Shown: one piece after another, positions 51,651 to 60,809 of the stretch
Position numbering within the stretch: the stretch's first letter is position 1
Layout of the letters: every line of letters starts with the position of its first letter
Assembly (NCBI RefSeq): GCF_907165215.1
Contig: NZ_CAJRAY010000049.1
Location: forward strand, 1-64,000
Direction of reading: 5' to 3'
DNA: 64,000 bases
Origin: Thermobacillus xylanilyticus
GTDB lineage: Bacteria > Bacillota > Bacilli > Paenibacillales > Paenibacillaceae
The notes under the pieces: model-generated
What the model saw: only the letters and a program-made list of their open reading frames with translations
Databases searched by the model: none
Told to the model about the DNA's origin: nothing
Translations under genes and position numbers: made by a program

Positions 51651-53138
51651 TTACAGGGTCGGCCGGGAGGGGGTTTCCCTCGGCACCGGATTGGCCAGAT
51701 ACCTGCGAAGCACATCGCACAGGAGGATCATCGCTTCACGGAGGGAGTTCTCGTCCATGAACGAATAGCTGATCCGGAAGCGATGGTGCTCGGGCTCGTT
51801 GGCATAACAGGTGATGCCCGGCAGGATCGCAACCCCTTCGCGCTGCGCGAGCGCGTACAGGTCGGTTGCCCTGGCCCATTCCGGCAGGGTCACCCAGATG
51901 TTGAACCCTCCCTCGGGCTCCGTCCAGGTCACGCCACGCGGCGCATGGCGCTTCAGCAGTTCCAGGGCGATATTGCGGCGGGATTTCAAAGCCGCCCTTA
52001 GCCGTTTCAGATGCCGCTGGAACAGGTTGGATTGGAGAACCGGCAGAATGGCCTTCTGATTGAGCATGGGACTCCCGAGATCCGCGATCGTCTTGGCCGC
52101 GATCAGTCGATTCAGGATGGTGCCGGAAGCGACAATCGCCGATACGCGGCAGCCGGGCGACAAAATTTTGCTGAATCCTTTTACGAGTATGACATGTCCG
52201 AACCGGTCCAACGATTTGATCGTGCGGGGCGGCTCCGTCCGAAAATACGTATCGCTGAACGCGTCATCCTCCAGAATGATCGCATTGTAGCTTTGGGCCA
52301 GCTCCAGCAGCCGGGCTCTGCGGGAGACGCTCATCACCGTGCCGGTCGGATTGTGGAAGGTCGGAACCGTATAGATCAGCTTCGGCGGATTGGCATCGCA
52401 CAATTGACTCAGGATATCGATTCGCATCCCCTCATGATCGACCGGAACGGTGACAATGCGCGCGCCCCGTGCCGCGAATACGTCGATGGCCCCGGAGTAG
52501 GAGGGCCCTTCCATGTACACCGTATCCCCCGGCCCCGTAAACGTGCGGGCCACCAAATCAATCGCCTGCTGGGACCCGCTCGCAATCAGCACCTCCTCCG
52601 CGCCGGCGGCAATGCCGCGTTCCCGAAAGTAGACGGACAAGGCTTGCCGCAGTTCCGCATCTCCCTGAAACGGCCCGTAGTTCGCGATAATCGCCGGGTT
52701 CTCCGTCACGAGCTGATGGATATTCCTGCAGATTTCCCGGTTGGGCAGCAAATCGGGGTCCACCATTGCGACATGAAGCCGATACCGGCAGTCCGATGAA
52801 GATCCCTGGAAATGCCGCCACGTGTGCGCCCGGGGCAAATAATCAATGAGAGACAATTGCCATGACGCGGACAATTCCGGCGTTCCGCCGCCATCTTCCG
52901 GATCCGGGCCGACGAAGCAGCCTTTCCCCTGCGTGCAGTGAATCAGCTCCATTCGTTCCAGCTCGGCATACGCCTTGCTGACGGTCACCTGGCTGACCTT
53001 GAGGCTCCTCGCCAGTTCACGCACCGAAGGCAGCCGGATTCCCGTCTTCAACAAACCGGAACGAATGCGATCGGACAATGTTTGGGCGATCTGTTTCGAC
53101 AATGGCGTACCGGCATGACGTTTCAATTCAATATGCAT
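51651..53138 (-). CDS. MocR-family regulator: GntR helix-turn-helix fused to aminotransferase domain, 495 aa
   Basis: Residues about 10-75 are a GntR winged helix (L-P-S-V-R-E-L-A-R-S-L-K-V-S-Q-V-T-V-S-K-A-Y); 110-495 are a fold-type I aminotransferase domain with the PLP Lys in V-K-G-F-S-K-I. MocR proteins bind PLP and regulate vitamin B6, GABA or amino acid genes. GGAGG precedes ATG 53138. The gene diverges from a tiny membrane protein gene, with repeat sites between them like those of PdxR. No pdxS/T genes are adjacent, so its target is probably the small gene and itself. Confidence 0.9.
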   Translation of the reverse strand: MHIELKRHAGTPLSKQIAQTLSDRIRSGLLKTGIRLPSVRELARSLKVSQVTVSKAYAELERMELIHCTQGKGCFVGPDPEDGGGTPELSASWQLSLIDYLPRAHTWRHFQGSSSDCRYRLHVAMVDPDLLPNREICRNIHQLVTENPAIIANYGPFQGDAELRQALSVYFRERGIAAGAEEVLIASGSQQAIDLVARTFTGPGDTVYMEGPSYSGAIDVFAARGARIVTVPVDHEGMRIDILSQLCDANPPKLIYTVPTFHNPTGTVMSVSRRARLLELAQSYNAIILEDDAFSDTYFRTEPPRTIKSLDRFGHVILVKGFSKILSPGCRVSAIVASGTILNRLIAAKTIADLGSPMLNQKAILPVLQSNLFQRHLKRLRAALKSRRNIALELLKRHAPRGVTWTEPEGGFNIWVTLPEWARATDLYALAQREGVAILPGITCYANEPEHHRFRISYSFMDENSLREAMILLCDVLRRYLANPVPRETPSRPTL

Positions 53139-53153
53139 GGCTTGCCGCCTCCG

Positions 53154-53229
53154 ACTGTTATACACGTTTCTTTACTGTTATACGGTGTTATGGCTATATT
53201 GGCCGTAAATTCATTGATTTCAGTATAAC
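53154..53229. promoter_or_regulatory. MocR-type operator region: two direct repeats and one inverted repeat
   Basis: ACTGTTATAC occurs at 53154-53163 and 53174-53183 (20 bases, two helical turns), and the reverse half-site GTATAAC occurs at 53223-53229. Two direct repeats plus an inverted one is the arrangement reported for MocR/PdxR regulators. Confidence 0.65.
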
Positions 53230-53254
53230 TTTAAAGAAACGGGAGGTAAATGCC

Positions 53255-53428
53255 ATGCGGGGATTTAAAGGAATTCTTGCGCTGTTTCTTGCGGCCATTG
53301 TCCTTTTGACGGTTGTCATGGTGTGGAAGGAGAACCCCGGGGCAGAAGCGGAACGCGGGATGCGTCCCGAATCCAAAGAGGATTATATCAGGAGGAAGCT
53401 GGACCATTGGACGCCGATGGTGCCCTGA
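53255..53428 (+). CDS. small single-pass membrane protein, 57 aa
   Basis: A GGGAGGT site lies eight bases before ATG 53255. The product has one TM helix (about residues 6-24, L-A-L-F-L-A-A-I-V-L-L-T-V-V-M-V-W) and a charged, Glu/Arg-rich tail ending D-H-W-T-P-M-V-P. I do not recognise it. It is divergent from the MocR gene and its promoter region contains the MocR-type repeats, so it is probably regulated by that protein. Confidence 0.65.
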   Translation: MRGFKGILALFLAAIVLLTVVMVWKENPGAEAERGMRPESKEDYIRRKLDHWTPMVP

Positions 53429-53511
53429 GCCTGCCAATGATAGAAGCAGCCCGCCCGGCGCGCCGGCCAGAAGGCGGGTTGCTCCCCGTTGGATCGGCAT
53501 GACTTCGGCGT

Positions 53512-54390
53512 TCATACGCGCGCGCGTTGGACCGGCAGCCCGGGCACGTCCACCTTCACGCGGAACAGGCCGCCCGCCAGCGGCTGCTTCCCGGTGTTCT
53601 GCCCGCTGCCGCCGCCCGCCGTCGTAATGTACAGCTCGTCGAAATGCTCCCCGCCGAACGCGCAGGAGGTCACATTTTCGACCGGGATCGGCACCGACGC
53701 CAGCTTCCTGCCCGTCACGGGATCCCACCGTCCGGCCTGCCGGCCGCCCCAATGGCCGATCCACAGCTTGCCTTCCGCGTCGATGCACATGCCGTCGGGA
53801 TCGCCCGGCTCGTCCGCCGGATATTCGATGGCGACCCGCCGGTTCGCGATCGCGCCGGTCTCCGGATCGAAGTCGAACGCCCAGACGATCCGCTCGCCCG
53901 TATCGATGTAGTACATCGTCCGCCCGTCCGCCGTCCAGGCCAGGCCGTTCGAGCAGATGACGTCCGTCAGTTTCCGCGTCAGCTTGCCGCCCGCCTCCAG
54001 CATGTACAGCGAGGCGTTCCGCGTCCATTTCGCGCTGATCGTGCCGGCCCAGAACCGGCCTTCGGGATCGCATTTGCCGTCGTTCACCCGGTTGTCCGCA
54101 TCGGGCTCGTCCGTATGGACGATGAGTCCGGTCTGCTCCGTATCCGGATCGAACCGGTAGAAGCCGTCGGCCAGACCGAGAATCCACGAGCCGTCCTCGG
54201 CCGGCACAGCGCAGCCGATCTTCTGATCGAACCCGTGGACGGCAACGCGTCCGTCCCGCGGCCGGAAGCGCTGCAGCTTGCGCTCTTCGATATCGACCCA
54301 GAACAGCTCGCCGAGCCGCTCGTCCCACACCGGTCCTTCGCCGAGCCGGTTGCCGGCGGCAACGACACATTCCGCCTGATACGTCAACAT
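53512..54390 (-). CDS. SMP-30/gluconolactonase-family lactonase, 292 aa
   Basis: The six-bladed propeller family is recognised from L-G-E-G-P-V-W (metal Glu), N-D-G-K-C-D-P-E-G-R-F-W-A-G-T, S-N-G-L-A-W and D-G-M-C-I-D-A-E-G-K-L-W-I. These contain the divalent-metal Glu, Asn and Asp ligands. It probably hydrolyses a sugar lactone in the cytoplasm. ATG 54390 is chosen by family alignment; ATG 54405 is in frame and has AGGAA close to it. The much longer frame upstream is unsupported. Confidence 0.88.
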   Translation of the reverse strand: MLTYQAECVVAAGNRLGEGPVWDERLGELFWVDIEERKLQRFRPRDGRVAVHGFDQKIGCAVPAEDGSWILGLADGFYRFDPDTEQTGLIVHTDEPDADNRVNDGKCDPEGRFWAGTISAKWTRNASLYMLEAGGKLTRKLTDVICSNGLAWTADGRTMYYIDTGERIVWAFDFDPETGAIANRRVAIEYPADEPGDPDGMCIDAEGKLWIGHWGGRQAGRWDPVTGRKLASVPIPVENVTSCAFGGEHFDELYITTAGGGSGQNTGKQPLAGGLFRVKVDVPGLPVQRARV

Positions 54391-54585
54391 TGCGCTCAAC
54401 CCCATTTCCTGCTGGTGTATCTTCCCCCACAATAACAGAACGGGGCGGAAAGCGCCATTGTTCCGGCTGCGGATGCGGCCGGGACATTTGACGGTATTCA
54501 AACCGCGGGCGGATAAGGTAAAATGAAAAAGGTTATTGGATGGGCAATCGCGGCTTTTACCACAACAGACGGGAATCGGGTGCAG

Positions 54586-55356
54586 ATGAGGATCGGATTT
54601 TTTGACTCGGGGCTGGGCGGACTGACCGTGCTTGCCGAATCGCTTCGCCGGCTTCCGGCCAAAGATTATCTGTACATGGCGGACACGCTGCACGTGCCGT
54701 ACGGAACGAAGACGAAAGAGGACGTCAGGCGCTACGTTCTGGAAGCCGTCGAGACCATGGTCGGTCAGGGCATTGACGCACTGGTCGTTGCCTGCAACAC
54801 GGCCACGAGCATCGCGATCAATGAGCTGCGGGAGATCTACAGCATGCCGATCGTCGGCATGGAGCCTGCCGTCAAGCCCGCGGTGGAGATGAACCGGGCG
54901 ACGGGCAAGCGCGTGCTGGTGTGCGCGACGCCGCTGACGCTCTCCATGCCGAAGTATTACGCGCTGGTCTCCCGCGTGGACGAAAACGGCATCGTCGATT
55001 CGCTGCCGCTGCCCGAACTGGTCGACTATTGCGAGCGTCTCGTGTTTGACGGGGAAGAACTCGCGGCGTATTTCCGGCGGAAGCTGGAACCGTTCGATCT
55101 TGACCGGTACGGCATCATCGTGCTCGGGTGCACGCATTTTATCTATTACCGGGACGCGCTGCGGCGCGTGCTGCCGGAATCGATCGAGATCGTCGACGGC
55201 AACGCCGGCACGGTTCGGCGGCTGGCGGCGCTCCTGACCCGCTACGGCATCTCGGAGAATGACGGCAGCGGCGATGTGCGGCTCATGTGCACCGGCGGCG
55301 ATCCGGCGTACATCCGGAAGATGGGCATCGCGCTCGACCGGGCCAGGACATTGTAA
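54586..55356 (+). CDS. murI: glutamate racemase, 256 aa
   Basis: M-R-I-G-F-F-D-S-G-L-G-G at the start, V-A-C-N-T-A-T-S with the first catalytic Cys and L-G-C-T-H-F with the second Cys define the Asp/Glu racemase MurI class, which supplies D-glutamate for peptidoglycan. ATG 54586 fits the family N-terminus; an in-frame ATG at 54523 with AAGG nearby would add 21 residues. It is followed by a VOC gene in the same direction. Confidence 0.92.
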   Translation: MRIGFFDSGLGGLTVLAESLRRLPAKDYLYMADTLHVPYGTKTKEDVRRYVLEAVETMVGQGIDALVVACNTATSIAINELREIYSMPIVGMEPAVKPAVEMNRATGKRVLVCATPLTLSMPKYYALVSRVDENGIVDSLPLPELVDYCERLVFDGEELAAYFRRKLEPFDLDRYGIIVLGCTHFIYYRDALRRVLPESIEIVDGNAGTVRRLAALLTRYGISENDGSGDVRLMCTGGDPAYIRKMGIALDRARTL

Positions 55357-55414
55357 TACAGGACATTGCAAAATTTGATGCGCGGCAACAGATGCCGGAG
55401 AGGAGAGACAAGTC

Positions 55415-55810
55415 ATGGGCAACAATCGGGTGATCGGCGGCGGCGGATTTCATCACGTGGCGATTCGGGTGCACGATTTTGACGCGTCCGTGAAGTTTTA
55501 CACCGAGGTGCTCGGGTTCACCGAGCGCGTGCGGTGGGGCGAAGGGAACGGGCGGGGCATCCTGCTCGATACCGGAGACGGCAATTACCTTGAAATCTTT
55601 GCGGGAGGCGCGCCCGGCCCGAAGCCGGAAGGGGCGTTCCTGCATCTGGCGCTTCGCACCGACAATGTCGACAAGGCGATTGAGGTTGCGCGCGCAGCCG
55701 GCATGGAAGTGACGGTCGAGCCGAAGGATGTCTCGCTCGGAACGGTGCCGGCGCGGATCGCGTTCTTCAAGGGGCCGGACGGCGAGATCATCGAGTTGTT
55801 CCAGGAATAA
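55415..55810 (+). CDS. VOC-family protein, glyoxalase I-like, 131 aa
   Basis: The two modules keep the metal ligand positions of glyoxalase-type proteins: H in F-H-H-V-A-I-R-V, E in Y-L-E-I-F, H in L-H-L-A-L and E in E-I-I-E-L-F. This is more complete than in the two VOC proteins at 2.5-3.5 kb, so enzymatic activity is more likely. GAGGAGAG precedes ATG 55415. The substrate is unknown. Confidence 0.88.
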   Translation: MGNNRVIGGGGFHHVAIRVHDFDASVKFYTEVLGFTERVRWGEGNGRGILLDTGDGNYLEIFAGGAPGPKPEGAFLHLALRTDNVDKAIEVARAAGMEVTVEPKDVSLGTVPARIAFFKGPDGEIIELFQE

Positions 55811-55821
55811 AAGAATGACAG

Positions 55822-55865
55822 AGAACCCCGCACGGCGGAGCGATGCGTTCCGTGTGCGGGGTTCT
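55822..55865. terminator. bidirectional terminator
   Basis: AGAACCCCGCACGG and CCGTGTGCGGGGTTCT pair around a 14-base loop between the VOC gene and the convergent 5'-nucleotidase gene. Confidence 0.75.
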
Positions 55866-55873
55866 GTCATGCT

Positions 55874-57682
55874 TCAGGGCAGCAGGATGCGCTGACCGGG
55901 GAAGATGAGGTCGGGGTTCTCCAGTCGGTTCAGCTCGGCCAGCTTCTGCCAGGTGGTGCCGTATTTGCGGGCAATGGCCCAGAGCGTATCGCCCCGTTTC
56001 ACGATGTACACGCGCTGCTCGGATGACGGCTGCTGCTGCGGCGCAGGCGCCGGCTGCGGAGCCGGTGCGGGCTGCTGCGGTGCAGGAGCGGGCTGTTGCG
56101 GTGCCGGCGCCGGTTGCTGCGGCGATGGCGCGCCTTCCGGAATCGTGCCGGGAGCTACGGCAGGCTCAACGCGGATGCGTCCTTCCGCCTTGGGCGCGAC
56201 TTCGCCCTCTGCCTGCAAGTAGCGGATGACCGCTTCCTCCAGCGAAGCGAAATCACCGGTCACCGGCTGTTCCGCTAACATGGCATACTGATCGCCGCCG
56301 GCGGCGAGGAAATCGTTCGTCGCCAGCGTGTACACCGCCTGAAGGTTGAGCGGTTTGCCGCCCACCCGGACGTCGTAAACCCGCTCTCCCGCCGGTTTGC
56401 CGGGATCGATTTTGAATGTCATCCCGGCGACGTGCGGGAACCCGCCCAGCGGTTCGGGGTACGCGGACACGCCGTGTTCAAGCGCCGCCAGCAGCTGGAC
56501 TCCGGTGACCTCCTTCGTCTGGATGTAGTTGCCGAACGGCAGCACGGTGATCACTTGACCCTTCGTGATGTCTCCGGCCGGGATGGACGCACGGATGCCG
56601 CCGCCGTTCGTCAGCGCAACGTCCGCGCCGGTCTCGAACAGCATGGCGTCGGCGATCAGATTGCCGAGATTCGTCTCACCCGCCCGCACATGCTCGCGCT
56701 CGCCGTCGAGATCGACGAGGCTCTTGCCGACGATCTCGGACAGCAGGGGCTCCTGATTCGCCTTCACTTCTTCAATCACGGCGAGCACGCCCGGGTCCGG
56801 TTCGATGCCGGTTGTCTCTTCGGCCGGGATGAGCCGGGCATTCCGCGCTTTCACGCCCGCCGGTCCGACGGTCAGTTCGACGACGCCGACATGCTCGCCG
56901 TATTCCCCGGCCTGCACGATCAGCGTGCCGCCGGCCTCCAGGCCTTCGGGCAGCGCCGTGTGGCTGTGTCCGTCGACAATGAGATCAATGCCCGGCACTT
57001 CTTCGGCAAGTTTCCGGCTGGTGTCGGTGCTCGCTTCGTCCAGGCCGAGATGGGCCAGTGCAATGACGGCATCCGCCTTGCCCTCAAGCTCCGCGACGAC
57101 CCGTTTCGCTTCCTCGACCGGATCGGCGAAGGTCAGCCCCGCGACATTGTCCGGGTGCGTCTTGTAGGTCGTCTCGGGCGTCGCGAGCCCGAAGACGGCG
57201 ACCCGCACGCCGCCGGCATCCAGCACGACGTACGGCTCGAGCAGCCTCGTCCCGTCCGGCTTGTATACGTTGGCCGCGAGCATCGGGAATGACGCTTCGC
57301 CGGCCAGTTCGAGCAGCCGGCCGTAACCGTAGTTGTAATCGTGATTGCCCGTCGCCATCGCGTCGAAGCCGACGGCGTTCATCATGCGGACGATGCTGCC
57401 GCCGCGCTCCAGATTCGCGATCGTCTGCCCGTGCAGCGAATCGCCCGCATCGAGCAGCAGCGTGTTCGGGTTCTCGGCTTTCAGTTGCTTCACGAAAGCG
57501 GCCAGCTTCGCATAGCCGATGTTCGCATCCGTCTGCTCAACCCGGGAATGGACATCGTTCACGTGGACGATCGTGATCGTCGTCTCCCCTTGGGCGGCGC
57601 TTGCCGCCGCAGGCAAGGCCAGCAGACTCAGGATCAGGAATGCCAGCAGCATGCGCCCGGCCTGTCTCAGCCGCTCCATCAT
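55874..57682 (-). CDS. secreted 5'-nucleotidase/metallophosphoesterase with Pro-rich linker and LysM, 602 aa
   Basis: A signal peptide (about 1-29) is followed by the calcineurin-like domain with H-V-N-D-V-H-S, D-A-G-D-S-L-H-G, T-G-N-H-D and V-D-G-H-S-H-T metal motifs, then the 5'-nucleotidase C domain (N-G-G-G-I-R). The tail has a P-A-P-Q-Q repeat linker (about 525-555) and a LysM domain (I-V-K-R-G-D-T-L-W-A-I-A) that should bind peptidoglycan. It probably releases phosphate from nucleotides at the wall. AGGAGG precedes ATG 57682. Confidence 0.92.
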   Translation of the reverse strand: MMERLRQAGRMLLAFLILSLLALPAAASAAQGETTITIVHVNDVHSRVEQTDANIGYAKLAAFVKQLKAENPNTLLLDAGDSLHGQTIANLERGGSIVRMMNAVGFDAMATGNHDYNYGYGRLLELAGEASFPMLAANVYKPDGTRLLEPYVVLDAGGVRVAVFGLATPETTYKTHPDNVAGLTFADPVEEAKRVVAELEGKADAVIALAHLGLDEASTDTSRKLAEEVPGIDLIVDGHSHTALPEGLEAGGTLIVQAGEYGEHVGVVELTVGPAGVKARNARLIPAEETTGIEPDPGVLAVIEEVKANQEPLLSEIVGKSLVDLDGEREHVRAGETNLGNLIADAMLFETGADVALTNGGGIRASIPAGDITKGQVITVLPFGNYIQTKEVTGVQLLAALEHGVSAYPEPLGGFPHVAGMTFKIDPGKPAGERVYDVRVGGKPLNLQAVYTLATNDFLAAGGDQYAMLAEQPVTGDFASLEEAVIRYLQAEGEVAPKAEGRIRVEPAVAPGTIPEGAPSPQQPAPAPQQPAPAPQQPAPAPQPAPAPQQQPSSEQRVYIVKRGDTLWAIARKYGTTWQKLAELNRLENPDLIFPGQRILLP

Positions 57683-57850
57683 CCGATTCCTCCTCGAAAA
57701 AGTAGTCCCCGATTTCAATAATACAGGCAAATTGTCATCGCTATAATAAATAGAAATCAAAAATGCATAAATTGGATCCGCTTTCCGTGAACTTGCGGCC
57801 GGTCCGATTCGTCTATACGGTTAGCGGAACGGATCGGGGAGGAGAGCGGC

Positions 57851-58849
57851 ATGCGGGAGGGACGTGCGCGGCCCGGCGGTCGGAACGGAACGGAGCTGGG
57901 TTTGGTGCTGGCGGGACTCGTCCTGCTCCATGGCATCGCCGGCATCATCAGCCTGTTTGGCGCGGAAGCGGGAGCGGACATCATCCTCCAGATGTTCGGG
58001 CTTGCCGCGGTCCGTTCGACAATTGCGGCGGATGCCGAAAGCGCCTCGGACACGGCGGCGGATATCGCCTTGACCGAAGGCGGATCGGGACACGCGGCGG
58101 CCGAGGGCGGCGGCTTGGCGGCTGACGGGACGCCTCTGGCCGGAAATCGGCCGGCACCCGCCGGGAGCACGGCAACGGAACAGCCGCCGGAATCGATCGT
58201 GCAGCCGCCGGGTCCGTCGGAATCGGAATCGGCTTCGCAAAGGCGGGAAGCGCCCGTACCGGCCAAACGGGCCGCGCTGACTTTCGACGACGGCCCTGAC
58301 AGGAAATATACGCCAATGGTCCTTGACATCTTGTCGCAATACGGCGTTACTGCTACATTTTTTGTCGTCGGCACTCAGGCCGAGCGTTATCCCGAAGTGC
58401 TGGCGCGCATCCGGGACGAGGGACACGAGATCGGCAGCCACGGCTACGCCCATGCGGACATGGGCAAGATGACGGCCGCCGACATCACCGAAGATCTGCG
58501 CCTCGCGGACGAGGCGCTGCGGGAAGCGGCGGGCATCGTCCCCGCGCTGTTCCGGCCTCCCTACGGATCGGTATCGGATGAACTCAAAGCCGCGCTGTCG
58601 GATTCGGGCAAGAAGCTCGTCCGCTGGAATGTCGATCCCCGCGACTGGGACGGCACACCGGCCGCCGAAATCGCATCCCATGTGCTGGAACACGCGAAAG
58701 ACGGCGCGATCATTCTGCTGCACAGTTTCGGCGGCAAGAACGCCGATCTCAGCGGAACGATCGAGGCGCTGCCGGAGATCATCGAAGGGCTGCTGGCACA
58801 GGGGTATGAGCTGACGACCGTATCCGGATTGGAGCGTGACAGCAAGTGA
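57851..58849 (+). CDS. membrane-anchored polysaccharide deacetylase (PdaB/NodB family), 332 aa
   Basis: One TM segment (about 17-37) and a low-complexity Ala/Gly/Glu/Pro linker (about 60-135) lead to the NodB domain: A-L-T-F-D-D-G-P-D with the Asp pair, G-S-H-G-Y-A-H-A-D with both metal His, R-P-P-Y-G and V-D-P-R-D-W. It should act on peptidoglycan or another wall glycan. It precedes an ECF sigma gene and may belong to that sigma factor's unit. GGAGGAG precedes ATG 57851. Confidence 0.9.
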   Translation: MREGRARPGGRNGTELGLVLAGLVLLHGIAGIISLFGAEAGADIILQMFGLAAVRSTIAADAESASDTAADIALTEGGSGHAAAEGGGLAADGTPLAGNRPAPAGSTATEQPPESIVQPPGPSESESASQRREAPVPAKRAALTFDDGPDRKYTPMVLDILSQYGVTATFFVVGTQAERYPEVLARIRDEGHEIGSHGYAHADMGKMTAADITEDLRLADEALREAAGIVPALFRPPYGSVSDELKAALSDSGKKLVRWNVDPRDWDGTPAAEIASHVLEHAKDGAIILLHSFGGKNADLSGTIEALPEIIEGLLAQGYELTTVSGLERDSK

Positions 58850-58989
58850 ATGGACGTATTTTTTCGGCTCCCCTATGGCAATCGGTGATGAATTCCTGGA
58901 TAATGGAAACGGGTGCTTCAAGCGCCGCCGTGCCGCAGGATGCGGCCGCGGTGCCGGACGCCGATTGTATCGGGACTAGAGGTGGCGAA

Positions 58990-59550
58990 GTGCAATCCGA
59001 TACGGGTTTCGAATACTTGCGGTTCATCGGCGAGCAAGCCGACCGCAAGGCATTGTTGACCGAACTGATGAATGCATATGGCAAAGACGTCTGGAACTTC
59101 GCCTACAGCATGACGCGGAAATGGGACCAGGCGGACGACATCGCGCAGGAAGTGTTCCTGAAGGCTTACCGGAATCTGCATACATTCCGCAGCCAGGCGT
59201 CCGTGAAGACATGGCTGCTTGCCATTACCCGCAACATGGTGCTCGATTACCGGAAGCAGGCGTTCTTCCGCCGGGTGGTGCTGGTGGACGCGTTCAGGGA
59301 GGACGGAGCCTCTTCATCCGCCGAGCGGGAAGTCATCGAGTCGCTGGCGGTGAACGACATGTGGAAGCAGGTGCTCGAACTTCCGTACAAATACCGTGAG
59401 GTCGTCATTCTGTACGCGCATTATCAACTTTCGATGAAAGAAATCGCGGAAATGCTGGGCGTAAGCGAAGGGACGGTCAAGTCGAGGCTGTTCCATGCAA
59501 GGCGGAAACTGGCGGCGAGAGGAGGCGGTCGCGGTGATTCCGACAGATGA
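58990..59550 (+). CDS. ECF RNA polymerase sigma factor, SigW-like, 186 aa
   Basis: Region 2 (A-Y-G-K-D-V-W-N-F-A-Y-S-M-T-R-K-W-D-Q-A-D-D-I-A-Q-E-V-F with D-D-I-x-Q-E-x-F) and region 4 (L-P-Y-K-Y-R-E-V-V-I-L, M-S/L-x-V-S-E-G-T-V-K-S-R-L) are complete. GTG 58990, four bases after GAGGTGG, gives 186 residues, the normal size; an open frame reaches back to 58846 but adds 48 atypical residues. The following gene overlaps by 17 bases and encodes a membrane protein, the usual anti-sigma position. Confidence 0.9.
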   Translation: MQSDTGFEYLRFIGEQADRKALLTELMNAYGKDVWNFAYSMTRKWDQADDIAQEVFLKAYRNLHTFRSQASVKTWLLAITRNMVLDYRKQAFFRRVVLVDAFREDGASSSAEREVIESLAVNDMWKQVLELPYKYREVVILYAHYQLSMKEIAEMLGVSEGTVKSRLFHARRKLAARGGGRGDSDR

Positions 59551-60763
59551 CGAGCTGAAGCGCGAACTGGCCCATGGACCGCTCAAGCGCAGCGGTTTCG
59601 ACGAACGGCTGCGCAGACGGATCGAAGAGCGGCTGGACGAGAACCCGGTCCGCCGTCCTTTCCGGCCGTTCCGGCTGGCCGGCATGGGCATGGGCGTATG
59701 CCTCGTGATTGCCGCGGTCGTGCTGCTGATCCGGCTCCATCCGGTGAACACCGGCGGCACGCAACAGCAGTTGGCCGATTCGTCCGGATCGGATACGGTT
59801 GCCGGCTCAGCGGCGGCTGTGGCCGATGCGGAGGAGACGCCGCGCCGTTCGGTGCTGCTCCTCGGGCTCAGGCAGGATACGGACGGAGAGGCGAGCGCCT
59901 ACCGGACGCTGCTCGTCTCGGGCGGGCCCGACGCGTCCGATTGGTCGGCGGCGGATGGAGACGGCATCATCATGCCGTACCGCACCGATTTCTGGCGGCT
60001 GGATGTGCAGGAAATCCAGGGCAACAACGGCACGTTTCGGCTGGTCGGAGCCTACAACGCTTCGCGCGGAGATACGGGGACACTGCCGCCGGTTCGGGCG
60101 GGAGGCGGGGGCATCGGTCCGATTGAGGAGCGCATCCTGTTCGCGGGCAACCGCTACGTCGGCATCGCCCGTCTGACGTCGGGCGAGTGGACGTATCGGA
60201 TGATGGATATAGCCGATCTTTCCCAGCCCCGGAATGTCAGATTGATTGCATCCGACGCCGAGCGGCATATGGTTCCGGCCGTACAGACGGACGGCAGGCT
60301 CGGCGTAGCCGAGACCGATATGCCGGAACGTCTGGGCGGCATCGACGAATGGACGCTCGCGCGCAAGGCGGGCCGCTGGATCGCGGTCGGGCGCGATGAA
60401 GGCGCCGGCAAACGGATGGAAAATACCATCCCGCGGGAACTGCCCTATGCCATCGGCTCCGTGATCGTCGCCCACAACGAACTGGCATTGTATTGGGATG
60501 ACATCCGCGCCGTGCAGCCCGCCGCCGTCGATGCCGTGACGTCCCCGGCGCGCAATATGGCGGTCATCCTGACAGACCGGAAGATCGTCATCTACAGCAT
60601 GAAGAACGGCAAACTGGATCGGGAAATGCTGGACATGGAGCTGAAGCCCGGCGAGACGGTCATCATGGCCGAGTGGGCGACGCACGTCGATTATGTGGAC
60701 GAATGGATTCGCAGAGTCAGCGAATTGTTTGGCGAGGCTCCGGCCAGCCGGGCGCTGCCGTGA
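59534..60763 (+). CDS. probable membrane-bound anti-sigma partner, 409 aa
   Basis: The GTG 59534 start (GGAGG eight bases before) overlaps the sigma gene. The product has a cytoplasmic charged N-terminus (about 1-50), one TM helix (about 55-75) and a large extracellular domain rich in beta strands. It lacks a recognisable zinc anti-sigma motif. Gene order and topology are those of ECF anti-sigma factors, so the N-terminal part likely binds the sigma factor and the outer part senses the signal. This is inference from context. Confidence 0.7.
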   Translation: MIPTDDELKRELAHGPLKRSGFDERLRRRIEERLDENPVRRPFRPFRLAGMGMGVCLVIAAVVLLIRLHPVNTGGTQQQLADSSGSDTVAGSAAAVADAEETPRRSVLLLGLRQDTDGEASAYRTLLVSGGPDASDWSAADGDGIIMPYRTDFWRLDVQEIQGNNGTFRLVGAYNASRGDTGTLPPVRAGGGGIGPIEERILFAGNRYVGIARLTSGEWTYRMMDIADLSQPRNVRLIASDAERHMVPAVQTDGRLGVAETDMPERLGGIDEWTLARKAGRWIAVGRDEGAGKRMENTIPRELPYAIGSVIVAHNELALYWDDIRAVQPAAVDAVTSPARNMAVILTDRKIVIYSMKNGKLDREMLDMELKPGETVIMAEWATHVDYVDEWIRRVSELFGEAPASRALP

Positions 60764-60776
60764 TGCGGAAATGAAG

Positions 60777-60803
60777 AAGGGATCCCCTGCGCGGGGATCC
60801 CTT
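60777..60803. terminator. bidirectional terminator
   Basis: AAGGGATCCCC / GGGGATCCCTT form a perfect 11-bp stem with a 5-base loop between the anti-sigma-like gene and the convergent helicase gene. Confidence 0.85.
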
Positions 60804-60809
60804 GCTTGT

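Noticed and set aside
53512-55425. A 637-codon frame containing the lactonase
   Set aside because: The N-terminal 340 residues are antisense to murI and the VOC gene; the lactonase family begins near 54390.
56020-56130. Tandem repeat resembling a satellite
   Set aside because: It encodes the Pro-Ala-Gln linker of the LysM-bearing nucleotidase and is explained by protein repeats.
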